A DNA stretch of 64,000 bases from NCBI GenBank assembly GCA_029569255.1, contig JAKQUO010000004.1, positions 28,886 through 92,885 of the forward strand, written 5' to 3'. Below, in pieces: positions 41,759 through 50,674 of the stretch. This DNA is from Acidobacteriota bacterium (lineage in GTDB: Bacteria; Acidobacteriota; Aminicenantia; Aminicenantales; Saccharicenantaceae). A model generated the notes under the pieces. It was not told the origin of the DNA. It ran no database searches and worked only from the letters and a program-made list of their open reading frames with translations. How positions within the stretch are numbered: the stretch's first letter is position 1; every line of letters begins with the position of its first letter. Position numbers and translations under genes: made by a program.

Positions 41759-43003
41759 GTGCGGCGGCTCCTCCTCGTCCTCGCGACCGACGTCCGCCGG
41801 CACCTCAAGTCGCCGGCGGCCATCCTCGTCTTCATGGCCATCCCCATGGTCATGACCGCCCTCATCGGCATCATCTTCGCCCCCCGCACGGAGGGGAAGG
41901 AGCTCCCGCCGATCCCGCTCGTCCTCGTCGACCGCGACAAGGGGCTGGCCTCGAAGCTCCTGCTCGGCAGCTTCGACGTCGACCGGATGAAGAAGATGTT
42001 CCAGGTCACGGTCGCCGACGAGGCCGAGGGCCGCAGGCGGATGAAGAAGGGCAAGGCCTCGGCCATGCTCGTCGTCCCGGAGCGGTTCACCCTCGACCTG
42101 CTCGAGGCCAGGACGACGGCCCTGACCGTGGTCAAGAACCCGGCCGAGCAGTTCCTGCCCGACGTCGTCGAGGAGTTCGTGAGCACCCTGGCGGTCATGC
42201 TCTCCGGGGCCGTCCAGGCGTTCGCGGAAGAGGCCCGGGGCATCCGGGCCATGATCGACCGGCCCATCGAGAGCTTCCCCTGGGACAAGCTCGGCCCGGA
42301 GCTGGGCCGGGCCCAGAAGAAGATGGCGGCCGCGGAGAAGGTCCTCAACCCCCTGCTCCTCGGGCTGAAGGAGGAGGAGACGCGGGCCGCCGGGGCCAAG
42401 GCCCAGGTCACCCGGACGGACATCTTCTCCATGATGCTCCCGGGCATGGCCGTCATGTTCCTGCTGTTCATCGTCCAGACGCTCATGCGGGACATCGTCT
42501 CCGAGCGCCAGGACGGCAAGCTCCGGCGCATGATGACGACGCCGCTACGGCCGCTGGAGCTCGTCGGCGCCCGGCTCGCCGGCGGCTGGGTCATGGGCGT
42601 CGCCGTGCTCCTGGTCATGGTCGCCGTGGGGACGCTCCTCTTCCGGGCCCGCTGGGGGACGTTCGGCTATTTCCTGGCCCTCGCCGCCGCCGCCTCCTTC
42701 TGGACGGCCGCCTTCTTCGGCCTGTTCCACGCCCTCGTCCGAAACCGCAACCAGGCCGGCGCCTTCGCCGCGCCGATCATCCTGGCTTTCAGCCTGTTCG
42801 GCGGGTCGATGATGAACCCCGAGGCCATGCCCAAGGCCTTCCTGGCCGTCGGGCTCGCGACGCCCAACCGCTGGTTCATCGACGGCGCGGCCCTCGTCCG
42901 CGACGGGAAGTTCCCGGCCCTGTCCCTCCTCGTCCTCGCCGGGAGCGGCCTCGTCCTGACCGCCCTGGCCGTGCCGGCCCTGCGCCGCCGGACCTCGGTG
43001 TGA
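41759..43003 (+). CDS. ABC-2 exporter permease 1 (with large extracytoplasmic loop)
   Basis: A 414-residue membrane protein with one N-terminal helix (AAILVFMAIPMVMTALIGIIF), a large extracytoplasmic domain (about residues 40-220) and five C-terminal helices. This is the YhhJ/NatB-like ABC-2 layout. The GTG start lies 9 nt after the ATPase stop, so coupled. With the second permease it likely forms a heterodimeric channel driven by the upstream ATPase. Confidence 0.88.
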   Translation: MRRLLLVLATDVRRHLKSPAAILVFMAIPMVMTALIGIIFAPRTEGKELPPIPLVLVDRDKGLASKLLLGSFDVDRMKKMFQVTVADEAEGRRRMKKGKASAMLVVPERFTLDLLEARTTALTVVKNPAEQFLPDVVEEFVSTLAVMLSGAVQAFAEEARGIRAMIDRPIESFPWDKLGPELGRAQKKMAAAEKVLNPLLLGLKEEETRAAGAKAQVTRTDIFSMMLPGMAVMFLLFIVQTLMRDIVSERQDGKLRRMMTTPLRPLELVGARLAGGWVMGVAVLLVMVAVGTLLFRARWGTFGYFLALAAAASFWTAAFFGLFHALVRNRNQAGAFAAPIILAFSLFGGSMMNPEAMPKAFLAVGLATPNRWFIDGAALVRDGKFPALSLLVLAGSGLVLTALAVPALRRRTSV

Positions 43004-43005
43004 CC

Positions 43006-44139
43006 ATGAGAACGGTCAAGCGCGTCCTCCACGTGGCCGGGAACGACCTGCGGCTCATGGTCGGCGACAAGGCCTTCTTCTTCTGGTCGCTCGTCTTCCC
43101 GATGCTCTTCATCGTCCTCTTCGGGCTGGTCTTCAAGTCCTCCGGCGGGGCTCCGGCCGTCGCCGAGCTGACCGTGGTCAACCTCGACGAGGGGCGCTGG
43201 GCGGCCTATTTCCTGGACAAGATCAAGTCGCCGACGGTCGAGCTCAAGGTCGTCGGGGCCGAGCCGGCCGAGTACAACCGGCTGATCGTCCTGCCTCCCG
43301 ACTTCTCGGCCAGGATCGAGGCCCGCCGGGCGCAGGCCTTGGCCTTCAAGAAGCGCGAGAACGCCTCGGCCAAGGCGGCGGCCCGCGTCGAGACCCGCCT
43401 CTACCAGGCCATCGCCCGGGTCCTCGGCGAGATCGTCCTCTACGGAGACGGCGACCTCTCGAAGTTCCTCGACGGCCACGCCGGGTTCCGCGACATCGTC
43501 CGGGTCGAGAGCCGGTTCCCGGAGAACACCGTGACCGCCGTGCCGAGCGGCTTCGACCACTCCATCCCCGGGACGACCGTCCAGTTCATCATGATGATGG
43601 TCATCATCTACGGCGGCGTCACCGTCATGGAGGACCGCAAGAAGGGGGTCCTGGCGCGGATGCTCTTCTCGCCCCTCTCCAAGGGCGAGCTCTTCCAGGC
43701 CAAGCTCCTGGGCCGCTGGGGCATGGGCCTCGTCCAGGCCATCATCCTCTTCGTCGTCGGCCGGATCCTCTTCAAGCTCGACCTGGGGAGCGCCCCCCTC
43801 GCGCTCCTCGTCATCGCCGTCTTCTCCCTGGCCATGGCCGCGCTCAGCGTCTTCATCGGCTCCCTCTGCCGGAAGGAGGACCTGATCATCGGCCTGGCCG
43901 TGCTCCTGGCCAACATCTTCGCCGGGCTGGGAGGCTGCTGGTGGCCGAGCGAGATCGTCCCGCCGGGCGTGCGCACGGCGGCCATGGCCTCGCCCGCCTA
44001 CTGGGCCATGGACGCCCTGCACAAGCTCCGCTTCTTCCAGGGGGGGGCCGGGGACATCCTCCTCAACCTGGGCATCCTCTCGGCCCTGGCGGCCGTCCTC
44101 GGCGCCGTCGCCGCGCGGGCCTTCAAGGTCCGGGACTGA
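43006..44139 (+). CDS. ABC-2 exporter permease 2
   Basis: A 377-residue permease of the same architecture: N-terminal helix (FFFWSLVFPMLFIVLFGLVF), extracytoplasmic domain with VVNLDEGRWAAYFLDK, then five helices. Residues MEDRKKGVLARMLFSPLSKGEL form the cytoplasmic coupling helix. The ATG at 43006 is 2 nt after the upstream stop; a GTG at 43000 overlapping that stop (GTGA) is an equally coupled alternative. It completes the exporter that starts at 40820. Confidence 0.88.
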   Translation: MRTVKRVLHVAGNDLRLMVGDKAFFFWSLVFPMLFIVLFGLVFKSSGGAPAVAELTVVNLDEGRWAAYFLDKIKSPTVELKVVGAEPAEYNRLIVLPPDFSARIEARRAQALAFKKRENASAKAAARVETRLYQAIARVLGEIVLYGDGDLSKFLDGHAGFRDIVRVESRFPENTVTAVPSGFDHSIPGTTVQFIMMMVIIYGGVTVMEDRKKGVLARMLFSPLSKGELFQAKLLGRWGMGLVQAIILFVVGRILFKLDLGSAPLALLVIAVFSLAMAALSVFIGSLCRKEDLIIGLAVLLANIFAGLGGCWWPSEIVPPGVRTAAMASPAYWAMDALHKLRFFQGGAGDILLNLGILSALAAVLGAVAARAFKVRD

Positions 44140-44158
44140 GCCCGCGCCGTTCGCGGGC
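44140..44158. terminator. Hairpin between convergent genes
   Basis: Perfect 7-bp stem GCCCGCG/CGCGGGC with loop CCGTT, between the permease stop and the histidine-kinase stop. No T-run, so a weak bidirectional terminator at best. Confidence 0.4.
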
Positions 44159-44166
44159 CTGGCGGC

Positions 44167-45555
44167 TCAGAACTGGCGCGTCGCGGCGAGCGGCAGGGCG
44201 ACGCGGACGGTCGTGCCCTTGCCCGGCTCGCTCTCGACCTCGATCGCGCCGCCGTGCATCTTGGCCACCGACAGGGCGATGGACAGGCCCAGCCCGGTGC
44301 CCCCGTCGGAGGCGGTCCGGGCCTTGTCGGCGCGGTAGAACCGGTCGAAGACGAAGGGCAGGTGCTCGGCCGGGATGCCGATGCCGGTATCGGCGATGGA
44401 GGCGACGGCCCGGCCGTCCCGGCGGCCGAGCGCGGCCGTGATGGTCCCTCCCGGCGGCGTGTAGCGGACGGCGTTGTCCAGGACGTTGAGGAAGAGCTGC
44501 TTCAGCTTGACCCGGTCGCCCCGGACCTTGAGCTCTTCCATGGGGCCGAGCTCGAGCTTCAAGCCCTTGTCCTGGACGAGCAGGTCGACGTCCTGGGCCA
44601 GCTCCATGAGGAGGGGCTTGAGCTTGATGTCCTCGAAGTCGAGCGTCTCCGCGCCGGAGTCGCTCCGGGCGAGAAGCAGCATCTTGCCGACGACCTCGGA
44701 CATGAAATCGATCTCCTGGGAGACCAGCTCGAGCGAGCGCCGGTATTCGTCCTGGGTCCGGGTCTTCTCCAGGGCCAGCGAGGACTCGGCCTGGATGATG
44801 GCCAGCGGGGTGCGGAGCTCGTGGGAGGCGTCGGCCACGAACTGGCGCTCCTTCTTGAAGGCCTCCTCGAGCCGGCCGATCATCCCGTTGAGGGTCGCGG
44901 CCAGCCGGCCGAGCTCGTCGTCGGTCAGGACGTCGATGCGCCGGCTCAGGTCGCTCTCGCCGATGCCCCGGGCCGTCTCGGCGATCTGGTCGACCGGCTT
45001 GAGGGTCCGGCCGGCCAGGAAGATGCCGCCGGCGCCGGCCAGGAGGAGGACGAGGAAGGACGAGTTCAGGCTGACCATCCGGAAGATGGCCAGGACGCTG
45101 ACGATGTCGTTGGTCGAGCGTCCGATGACCAGGGCGAAGCGCTTCTGCGGCCGGTCCCCGCCCCCCCCGGCGTTGTAGGGCCCCGCCAGGAGGCGCATGG
45201 CCGAGCCCCCGGCCCGCTTGACCGTCTGGAAGGCCTTGTCGCCGACCAGGGCCAGCTCGATGATCCGGCCGAGGTCGGCCTGGATGGCCGGGCCCAGCGT
45301 CTGCTTCAGGGCGCCGTCGGCGTCGTAGAACATGACCAGCTCGCCGACGGTGGCGTTGAAGAAGAAGCGCTCGCCGTCGAACCGGGTCGAGCTCGCGAGC
45401 TCGATGAAGCGGTCCCGGAGCGAGTCGTTCAGGTTCCGGACGAGGCTCCGCTTCAGCAGGTAGTAGGAGAACGTCCCGAAGACGGCCAGCATGAGCAGGA
45501 TGGCCGCCAGGAACCACAGCGTCAGCCGGAACTTGATGCTCCTGAGGAAGTTCAT
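44167..45555 (-). CDS. Sensor histidine kinase of a two-component system
   Basis: A 462-residue inner-membrane kinase: TM1 at about 11-33, an extracytoplasmic sensor at about 35-160, TM2 at about 164-182, HAMP domain at about 183-235, HisKA with phospho-acceptor His245 in [11 protein letters not shown], and a HATPase domain with [20 protein letters not shown] and GGTGLGLSI. Signal unknown; this CusS/BaeS-like layout often senses envelope or metal stress. Its ATG overlaps the response-regulator stop by 4 nt, so the two are coupled. Confidence 0.92.
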   Translation of the reverse strand: MNFLRSIKFRLTLWFLAAILLMLAVFGTFSYYLLKRSLVRNLNDSLRDRFIELASSTRFDGERFFFNATVGELVMFYDADGALKQTLGPAIQADLGRIIELALVGDKAFQTVKRAGGSAMRLLAGPYNAGGGGDRPQKRFALVIGRSTNDIVSVLAIFRMVSLNSSFLVLLLAGAGGIFLAGRTLKPVDQIAETARGIGESDLSRRIDVLTDDELGRLAATLNGMIGRLEEAFKKERQFVADASHELRTPLAIIQAESSLALEKTRTQDEYRRSLELVSQEIDFMSEVVGKMLLLARSDSGAETLDFEDIKLKPLLMELAQDVDLLVQDKGLKLELGPMEELKVRGDRVKLKQLFLNVLDNAVRYTPPGGTITAALGRRDGRAVASIADTGIGIPAEHLPFVFDRFYRADKARTASDGGTGLGLSIALSVAKMHGGAIEVESEPGKGTTVRVALPLAATRQF

Positions 45556-46223
45556 GGGACGCGCAGCCGGTAGCCCGCCCCTCTCACGGTCTGGATGAGG
45601 CTGGCCTCGCCGTCGCGGTCGATCTTCTTGCGCAGGCGGCGGACGTAGACGTCGATGATGTTCGACAGGCCGTCGAACTCGTAGTCCCAGACGTTCTCGC
45701 CGAGCATCGTCCGGGTGACGACCGTGTTCGGGCGGCGCATGAAATACTCGAGGATGGCGTATTCCTTGGAGGTCAAGTCGACCCGCCGGCCGTCCCGCCA
45801 GACCTCCCGGCTGAGCGGGTCCAGGGTCAGGTCCCCGACCTCGTACTTCTGGACCCGGGGAAGGATATCACGGCGGAGGAGGGCCCGCAACCGGGCCAGG
45901 AGCTCGGCGAAGGCGAAGGGCTTGACGACGTAATCGTCGGCGCCCGCGTCGAGGCCGGTGACCTTGTCCTCGACGCTGTCCTTGGCCGTGAGCATGAGGA
46001 TGGGGACGTTGATGCCCTTGGCCCGGAGGTCGCGGCAGACGGCCAGGCCGTCCTTCTTGGGCAGCATGATGTCCAGGATGATCAGGTCGAACGGCGCCGT
46101 CTCGGCCATGAACTGGGCCTCCTCGCCGTCGTAGGCGCTGTCGACGGTGTAGCCCTCTTCGAGGAGGCCTCTCTTGATGATGCCGGCCAAGCGCCTGGAA
46201 TCTTCGACGACAAGGACTTTCAT
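45552..46223 (-). CDS. OmpR-family response regulator
   Basis: A 223-residue regulator: receiver domain with Asp51 in [13 protein letters not shown] and Lys in [11 protein letters not shown], followed by an OmpR/PhoB winged helix ([36 protein letters not shown]). It partners the downstream kinase. The ATG at 46223 opens [11 protein letters not shown] and follows GGGAGA; a longer in-frame start at 46268 lies in the 5' leader. The promoter at 46283-46311 contains 11-bp-spaced direct repeats suited to dimers of this family, so autoregulation is likely. Confidence 0.92.
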   Translation of the reverse strand: MKVLVVEDSRRLAGIIKRGLLEEGYTVDSAYDGEEAQFMAETAPFDLIILDIMLPKKDGLAVCRDLRAKGINVPILMLTAKDSVEDKVTGLDAGADDYVVKPFAFAELLARLRALLRRDILPRVQKYEVGDLTLDPLSREVWRDGRRVDLTSKEYAILEYFMRRPNTVVTRTMLGENVWDYEFDGLSNIIDVYVRRLRKKIDRDGEASLIQTVRGAGYRLRVP

Positions 46224-46269
46224 CTCGTTCTCTCCCGGGTGCGGTGCCGAGTCGCCGTCAGCATACACC

Positions 46270-46311
46270 AGAGAAGATGAACATATTATGAATATATTAT
46301 GAATTATTCAA
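46270..46311 (-). promoter_or_regulatory. Promoter of the two-component operon with 11-bp direct repeats
   Basis: Minus strand: TTGAAT (46311-46306), 17 bp, TAATAT (46288-46283). Three TTCAT repeats at an exact 11-nt step (two full TTCATAATAT units and a partial TTCATC) span the -10 and spacer, the spacing bound by OmpR-type dimers. Confidence 0.65.
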
Positions 46312-46413
46312 TTGATATTTTAATCTGAAATTAATCTATTGTTCACGCCGATTTCATCTCCGGCTGATAACTTGTCTCACGGAACGCCTGAAACGCCGAC
46401 CATGGAGAAGGCC

Positions 46414-47025
46414 ATGAACCCGATCCTGATGAAACACAATTCCCTCATGGAGCGGATCGTCAGGGACTACGGCGGCATGATCCGGTCGTCGGTCCAGAAG
46501 GCCCTCGGCGCCATGGCGCCCACCGAGGACCTCGTCGGCGAGATCCATTTCGCCGTCTTCATGACCTTGCGGAAGCTCGGCGAGGGCTGGGCGCCGCCGC
46601 GGTCGTTCGTCTCCACCGTCGTCAAGAACAAGGTCAACGACCTGCTGTGGCGGACGCACTGGGACAAGAACGACATCGCCAGGGTCAACAAGCACCGGGC
46701 CGACGAGACCGTCCGCCGCGAGGAAGCCATGGCCCACATCCACACCCTCACCCAGGGCGAGTTCAAGGTCTTCCGCCTGCTGGGCCTGGGCCTGACGAAC
46801 CAGGAGATCGCCGAAACCCTCTTCATCTCGCCCCTGACGGTCCGGACCCACGTCAAGCGGATCCACTCCAAGTGCGGCATCCAGGGCCGGGCCAGGCTGG
46901 CCTTGGCGGCCTATCAGGCCTGCTACCGCGACCAGGCCGACGTTCCCGAGGCCGGCCCGGGCCTCGTCCCCGGAGCGCCCGGCGGCTACCTCAAGCCGAA
47001 CCTCCTCCACCAGCAGGCCAACTGA
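46414..47025 (+). CDS. Sigma-70 region-2-like protein with LuxR-type HTH
   Basis: A 204-residue protein. The front half resembles ECF sigma region 2 (MERIVRDYGGMIRSSVQKAL, DLVGEIHFAVFMTLRKLG, FVSTVVKNKVNDLLWR). The C-terminal half is not sigma region 4 but a LuxR/GerE helix-turn-helix: LTQGEFKVFRLLGLGLTNQEIAETLFISPLTVRTHVKRIHSKCG. It could be a promoter-recognition factor or an ordinary activator. I chose the ATG at 46414 because GGAG (46404-46407) is 6 nt upstream; ATG 46402 is possible. It is divergent from the two-component operon across an AT-rich 190-bp gap, which suggests shared control. Confidence 0.8.
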   Translation: MNPILMKHNSLMERIVRDYGGMIRSSVQKALGAMAPTEDLVGEIHFAVFMTLRKLGEGWAPPRSFVSTVVKNKVNDLLWRTHWDKNDIARVNKHRADETVRREEAMAHIHTLTQGEFKVFRLLGLGLTNQEIAETLFISPLTVRTHVKRIHSKCGIQGRARLALAAYQACYRDQADVPEAGPGLVPGAPGGYLKPNLLHQQAN

Positions 47026-47073
47026 CCTGCTCGGTTCTCTTCCGTTTTGCGCGGGTTCGTCCAAAATCCGGAA

Positions 47074-47106
47074 CACGTGCCGGGGCGGCGCATGTCCCGG
47101 CACGTG
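47074..47106. repeat. GTGTCCCC-family palindrome, copy 1
   Basis: Perfect 11-bp inverted repeat CACGTGCCGGG/CCCGGCACGTG with an 11-nt loop containing CATGT. It is related to the palindromes at 53341, 56001 and 63350 by the shared (A/C)CGTG and TCCC(C/G) blocks. Confidence 0.55.
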
Positions 47107-47173
47107 CCCCAAGCACCTGGCGACGAATCCCCTGGCCACCCAACCCTCCGGGCGGCCTTGAATCCGGTCCCCG

Positions 47174-47202
47174 TTGACAGGGCCGGGGGCCGGTGCTATC
47201 GT
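47174..47202 (+). promoter_or_regulatory. Promoter of the InlB-repeat lipoprotein gene
   Basis: TTGACA (47174-47179), 17 bp, TATCGT (47197-47202), 26 nt before the ATG. Confidence 0.65.
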
Positions 47203-47228
47203 GAAGCCAGACGGTGCGGGAGGCCCCC

Positions 47229-48914
47229 ATGACGAGATCGGCCGCGGCTCTGGGTGTCGTCGTCTCTCTTCTGGCCGCCGCGGCCTGCAAGACCTCGCCG
47301 ACGACTCCTCCGCCTCCCGCGGCCTCCTACACGCTGACCGTCGCCGCCTCGCCCTCGAACGGCGGCGCCGTGACGAAGTCGCCGGACCAGGCCCAGTACG
47401 CGGCCGGGACGGTCGTCACCCTGACCGCGGCCCCCGCGCCGGGCTACGTGTTCACCCGCTGGGCCGGGGACGTCGTCGGAACGGCCAACCCGGCCGCGGT
47501 GACGATGGACGCGAACCGGAGCGTCAGCGCCGTCTTCACCTCGACGACGCCGATGCACGCGTTGACCACGGCCGTCTCCCCGGCGACCGGAGGGACCGTC
47601 GCGCGCTCGCCCCGGCAGGACGAATACGCTCCGGGGACGGACGTGACCCTGACCGCGGCCCCCGCGGCGGGCTACGTGTTCACACGCTGGGAAGGGGACC
47701 TCGCCGGAACGGCCAATCCGGCCGTGGTCACGATGGACGGGCCGAAGAGCGTCGTCGCCGTCTTCACCCCGACGGCGCATTACACCCTGACCGTGAGCCT
47801 CTCGCCGCCGGGCGGCGGGAGCGTTTCGCGGTCGCCGGACCTGCCCCAGTACGCTCCGGGGACGGTCGTGACCCTGACCGCGGCGCCCGCGGCGGGCTAC
47901 GACTTCTCCCGCTGGGACGGCGCCATTTCGGGGACGGCCAACCCGGCCACGGTGACCATGACCGCAGACCGCGGCGTCACCGCCGTCTTCACGGAAAAGG
48001 ATACGCCGCTCATCGCCCTCGCGCCGGCCAGACTGTCCTTCACGGCGACGCGGGGGGAGGCGGCCCCGGCGGCCGAGGCCGTCCGGGTCACGAACGCCGA
48101 CGGCGGGACCCTGAGCGGGCTCGTCCGGAGCTACCCCGACGGCAAGCCGGCCTGGCTCACGGCGGCGCTCGGCGGGTCCATCGCGCCGACGACGCTCACG
48201 GTCCAAGTCTCCATGTACGACGCCCAAGGCCACCCCCTGGCGGCCGGCGTCTACTCGAGCCGCGTCGCGGTCGCGTCGCCGGCGGCGTCGAACAGCCCTC
48301 AAATCGTCGATGTGACGTTCACGGTCCTGGCCGAGGGGAGCTTGACCGCCGTCGCGGCCTCGGACAACACCGTCCGGTACTCCTCGAGCGACGCCATGTG
48401 GGCCAACACCGTCTATGCCGACGGCCCCCTGGACGTGGGCTTCGACTACATCCAGAGCGGCGCCGGATACGAGCACACCGAGGCCGCCGCGGTCCTCTCC
48501 TTCGGCGTGCAGTCGCAGATCGCCGGGCGGACCATCTCCCGGGCCACCCTCCGGCTCAACGTGCACGCCCCGAGGCCGGACCTGGCCGTCGCGCCGCGGA
48601 TCCGGGTGAGCGCCCTGGCCTCTCCCTGGAACCCCTTCACGCTGTCCTGGAACGCCTGGAAGACGCTGCTCGTCCAGACGGCCGGGGCGTCGACCGTGGA
48701 CGCGCCCTCGAGCGCCGGGGCGACCCTGGACTTCGACGTCACGGCGATCGTCCGGAACTGGGCCTCGGGGAGCTGGCTCGATTACGGGCTCCAGCTCGAG
48801 CCCTGGGACCACGCCTATCCCGGGAGGACCTCGTCGCAGACGACGCGGTTCCAGAGCCTCGAGCGGCACGACGACCCGGCCAAGCGGCCGCGGCTCATCA
48901 TCGAGTTCCAATAG
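47229..48914 (+). CDS. Lipoprotein with three InlB-like B-repeats, a BACON-like domain and a DNRLRE domain
   Basis: A 561-residue surface lipoprotein (lipobox AAAC, Cys20). Three repeats of about 75 residues each follow the divergent InlB B-repeat pattern (GGAVTKSPDQAQYAAGTVVTL, APGYVFTRWAGD, TMDANRSVSAVF and two variants). An Ig-like BACON-type domain (about 265-370, ARLSFTATRGEAAPAA to QIVDVTFTV) comes next, then a C-terminal DNRLRE-like beta-sandwich (TAVAASDNTVRYSSSD to AKRPRLIIEF). The layout suits an adhesin or a substrate-docking protein. GGGAGG precedes the ATG at 47229. It converges on ppsR. Confidence 0.85.
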   Translation: MTRSAAALGVVVSLLAAAACKTSPTTPPPPAASYTLTVAASPSNGGAVTKSPDQAQYAAGTVVTLTAAPAPGYVFTRWAGDVVGTANPAAVTMDANRSVSAVFTSTTPMHALTTAVSPATGGTVARSPRQDEYAPGTDVTLTAAPAAGYVFTRWEGDLAGTANPAVVTMDGPKSVVAVFTPTAHYTLTVSLSPPGGGSVSRSPDLPQYAPGTVVTLTAAPAAGYDFSRWDGAISGTANPATVTMTADRGVTAVFTEKDTPLIALAPARLSFTATRGEAAPAAEAVRVTNADGGTLSGLVRSYPDGKPAWLTAALGGSIAPTTLTVQVSMYDAQGHPLAAGVYSSRVAVASPAASNSPQIVDVTFTVLAEGSLTAVAASDNTVRYSSSDAMWANTVYADGPLDVGFDYIQSGAGYEHTEAAAVLSFGVQSQIAGRTISRATLRLNVHAPRPDLAVAPRIRVSALASPWNPFTLSWNAWKTLLVQTAGASTVDAPSSAGATLDFDVTAIVRNWASGSWLDYGLQLEPWDHAYPGRTSSQTTRFQSLERHDDPAKRPRLIIEFQ

Positions 48915-48966
48915 GCCGCGGCGCCTCCCTAGCGGCGCCGGCCGGCGATCGGCAGGCCTCGATGCA

Positions 48967-49833
48967 TCATGTCAAGACCCCCTCTCCCGTCTTCTTCCCC
49001 GACGCCCCCCGGAGGGCCAGGATCTCCGAGGCGATCTCCTCGATGGGCCTCTGGGTCACGTTGATGACGGCCCAGCGGGGGTGGCGGCTGTAGAACTGCC
49101 GCGCGTGCATCAGCTCGATCCGGACGTGCTCCGGGTCGGCGTATTCCTCGAGGGCGCCTTTCATCGCCTCGGCCCGCCCCCGGCGGAGCTCCGCCAGCTG
49201 GCGGGCGTTCGTGTCGAGACAGAACACGTTCCCGGCCGGGAGCCGGGACAGGATGGCCGGCGGCTTCTGGTGGAGCGCGATCGGGACGTTGGCGACGAAC
49301 CAGCCCTTGAAGGCCAGGTAGATGCTCAAGGGGGTCTTGAAGGTCCGGGAGACGCCGAGGAGGACAAGCTGGGCCTTGCGGAGGTCCTCGACGCGCTGGC
49401 CGTCGTCGTGGCGGAAGGCGAAGTCCATGGTCTCGATGCGCCGGAAATAGGACTTGTTCAGCTGGGAGAACAGGCCGGGCTTCTCCGACGGCGAGGCCGC
49501 CAGGGTCTCGGCCAGCCGGGCGATCAGCGGCCCCATGAGATCGATCGCCTCCACGTTGCGCTCCCGGCCGGCCCTGACCAGGGCCTCGCGGACGGCGTCC
49601 GTGACGATCGTGTGGACGATGAAGCCGCCGGCCTCCGCGGCCTCCCCGACGACCTCGCCCACCTCGGCCTTCGTGCGGATGTTGGGGCGGACGACGATGT
49701 CGACCCGGGCGTCCCGGAACTGGACGAGCGCCGCGGCCAGGGCGATCGAGGCGGTGCGGCCGGTGCCGTCGGACACGACGAAGATCTTGTTGACGGCCGG
49801 CCCGGCGCCCGGCCCGCCTTTCGTTCCCGTCAC
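48967..49833 (-). CDS. ppsR: Pyruvate,phosphate dikinase / PEP synthase regulatory protein (DUF299)
   Basis: A 288-residue bifunctional kinase/pyrophosphorylase that inactivates PPDK or PEP synthase by ADP-dependent phosphorylation of a Thr next to the catalytic His and reverses it with phosphate. Family motifs: VVSDGTGRTAS at the start, the P-loop-like LLGVSRTFKTPLSIYLA, and WAVINVTQRPIEEIASEIL at the end. It begins with GTG. It is the last of four co-directional genes, 31 nt after the MTHFR gene, so carbon flow at pyruvate/PEP may be set together with one-carbon metabolism. The target enzyme is not in this window. Confidence 0.9.
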   Translation of the reverse strand: MTGTKGGPGAGPAVNKIFVVSDGTGRTASIALAAALVQFRDARVDIVVRPNIRTKAEVGEVVGEAAEAGGFIVHTIVTDAVREALVRAGRERNVEAIDLMGPLIARLAETLAASPSEKPGLFSQLNKSYFRRIETMDFAFRHDDGQRVEDLRKAQLVLLGVSRTFKTPLSIYLAFKGWFVANVPIALHQKPPAILSRLPAGNVFCLDTNARQLAELRRGRAEAMKGALEEYADPEHVRIELMHARQFYSRHPRWAVINVTQRPIEEIASEILALRGASGKKTGEGVLT

Positions 49834-49864
49834 GCCCCGATGATAAGCGCCGGGCCCGCCGCCG

Positions 49865-50674
49865 TCAAGGGCGGCCCGCCGGGCGCCCGCCGGCGTCCTC
49901 CGCCAGGAGGCCGGGGAGCAGCGGGTACTGGGTCTTGAAGCCCAGGATGGCCAGGTAGAGGCCGTAGTCGGGGTAGTTGCGCCGCAGCTCCCGGAGGTTC
50001 TCCATCGGGTCGTAGGGCGCGCCCTCGGGGATCTCGTGGCCGACGCACTCCGACAGGAGGTGGAGCTTCTTCGACATCCAGGCGTCGAGCGTGACCGGCA
50101 GGCCGAACGGCCTGAGGCCCTCGAGCCGGTCGTCGCGGCCGATGACCGGCTGGGTGATGATGAACCGGGCGCCGGCGTCGACCTTGCGCTTCATCTTCTC
50201 CAGCTCGGCGTCCTGGGGCTCGTAGGGATTGAAGGCGACGCCGCAGCGGAAATGGCCGGGGTGCTCGCGGTCGATGTAGCGGAGCAGCTCGACCGAGGTC
50301 ACGGCCGCGCAGGCGATGCCGATCTCGTCCGGCTCGAGCCGGTGGAGCCTCTGGCTGCCGTCGCCGGAGACGACCAGCAGGTGACGGCCTCCCGCGGCCT
50401 TGAACGCGCCCAGGATGTCGTCGAGCTCTTTCCGGGGGTGGAAGGTGTTGATGTGGACCATGAGCCGGTCGGGCTCGACGGGCAGGCCCAGGAGCTCGAT
50501 CGTCTCCATGGCCCCGTAGCTCAGAAGGCCCATGGGGTTGTCGGTGACGCAGACGGTCCAGCCCGCCTCGAGGACCTTGCGGTACTTGCCGGCGAAGGTC
50601 AGGAGGTCGTTGTCGATGTCCTCGGACGAGCGCTTGGGCGTCTGGAGCTCGACGTGGAGGGCCCGGTCAGCCAT
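49865..50674 (-). CDS. Methylenetetrahydrofolate reductase family protein
   Basis: A 269-residue flavoenzyme-type TIM barrel of the MetF group (VELQTPKRSSEDIDNDLL, VTDNPMGLLSYGAMETIELLG, LLVVSGDGSQRLHR, FRCGVAFNPYEPQDAELEKMKRKVDAGARF, ITQPVIG). It should interconvert methylene- and methyl-THF. The ATG overlaps the preceding methyltransferase gene by 8 nt, so both are made together. It is more divergent than housekeeping MetF and resembles the forms found with corrinoid methyltransferases. Confidence 0.85.
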   Translation of the reverse strand: MADRALHVELQTPKRSSEDIDNDLLTFAGKYRKVLEAGWTVCVTDNPMGLLSYGAMETIELLGLPVEPDRLMVHINTFHPRKELDDILGAFKAAGGRHLLVVSGDGSQRLHRLEPDEIGIACAAVTSVELLRYIDREHPGHFRCGVAFNPYEPQDAELEKMKRKVDAGARFIITQPVIGRDDRLEGLRPFGLPVTLDAWMSKKLHLLSECVGHEIPEGAPYDPMENLRELRRNYPDYGLYLAILGFKTQYPLLPGLLAEDAGGRPAGRP

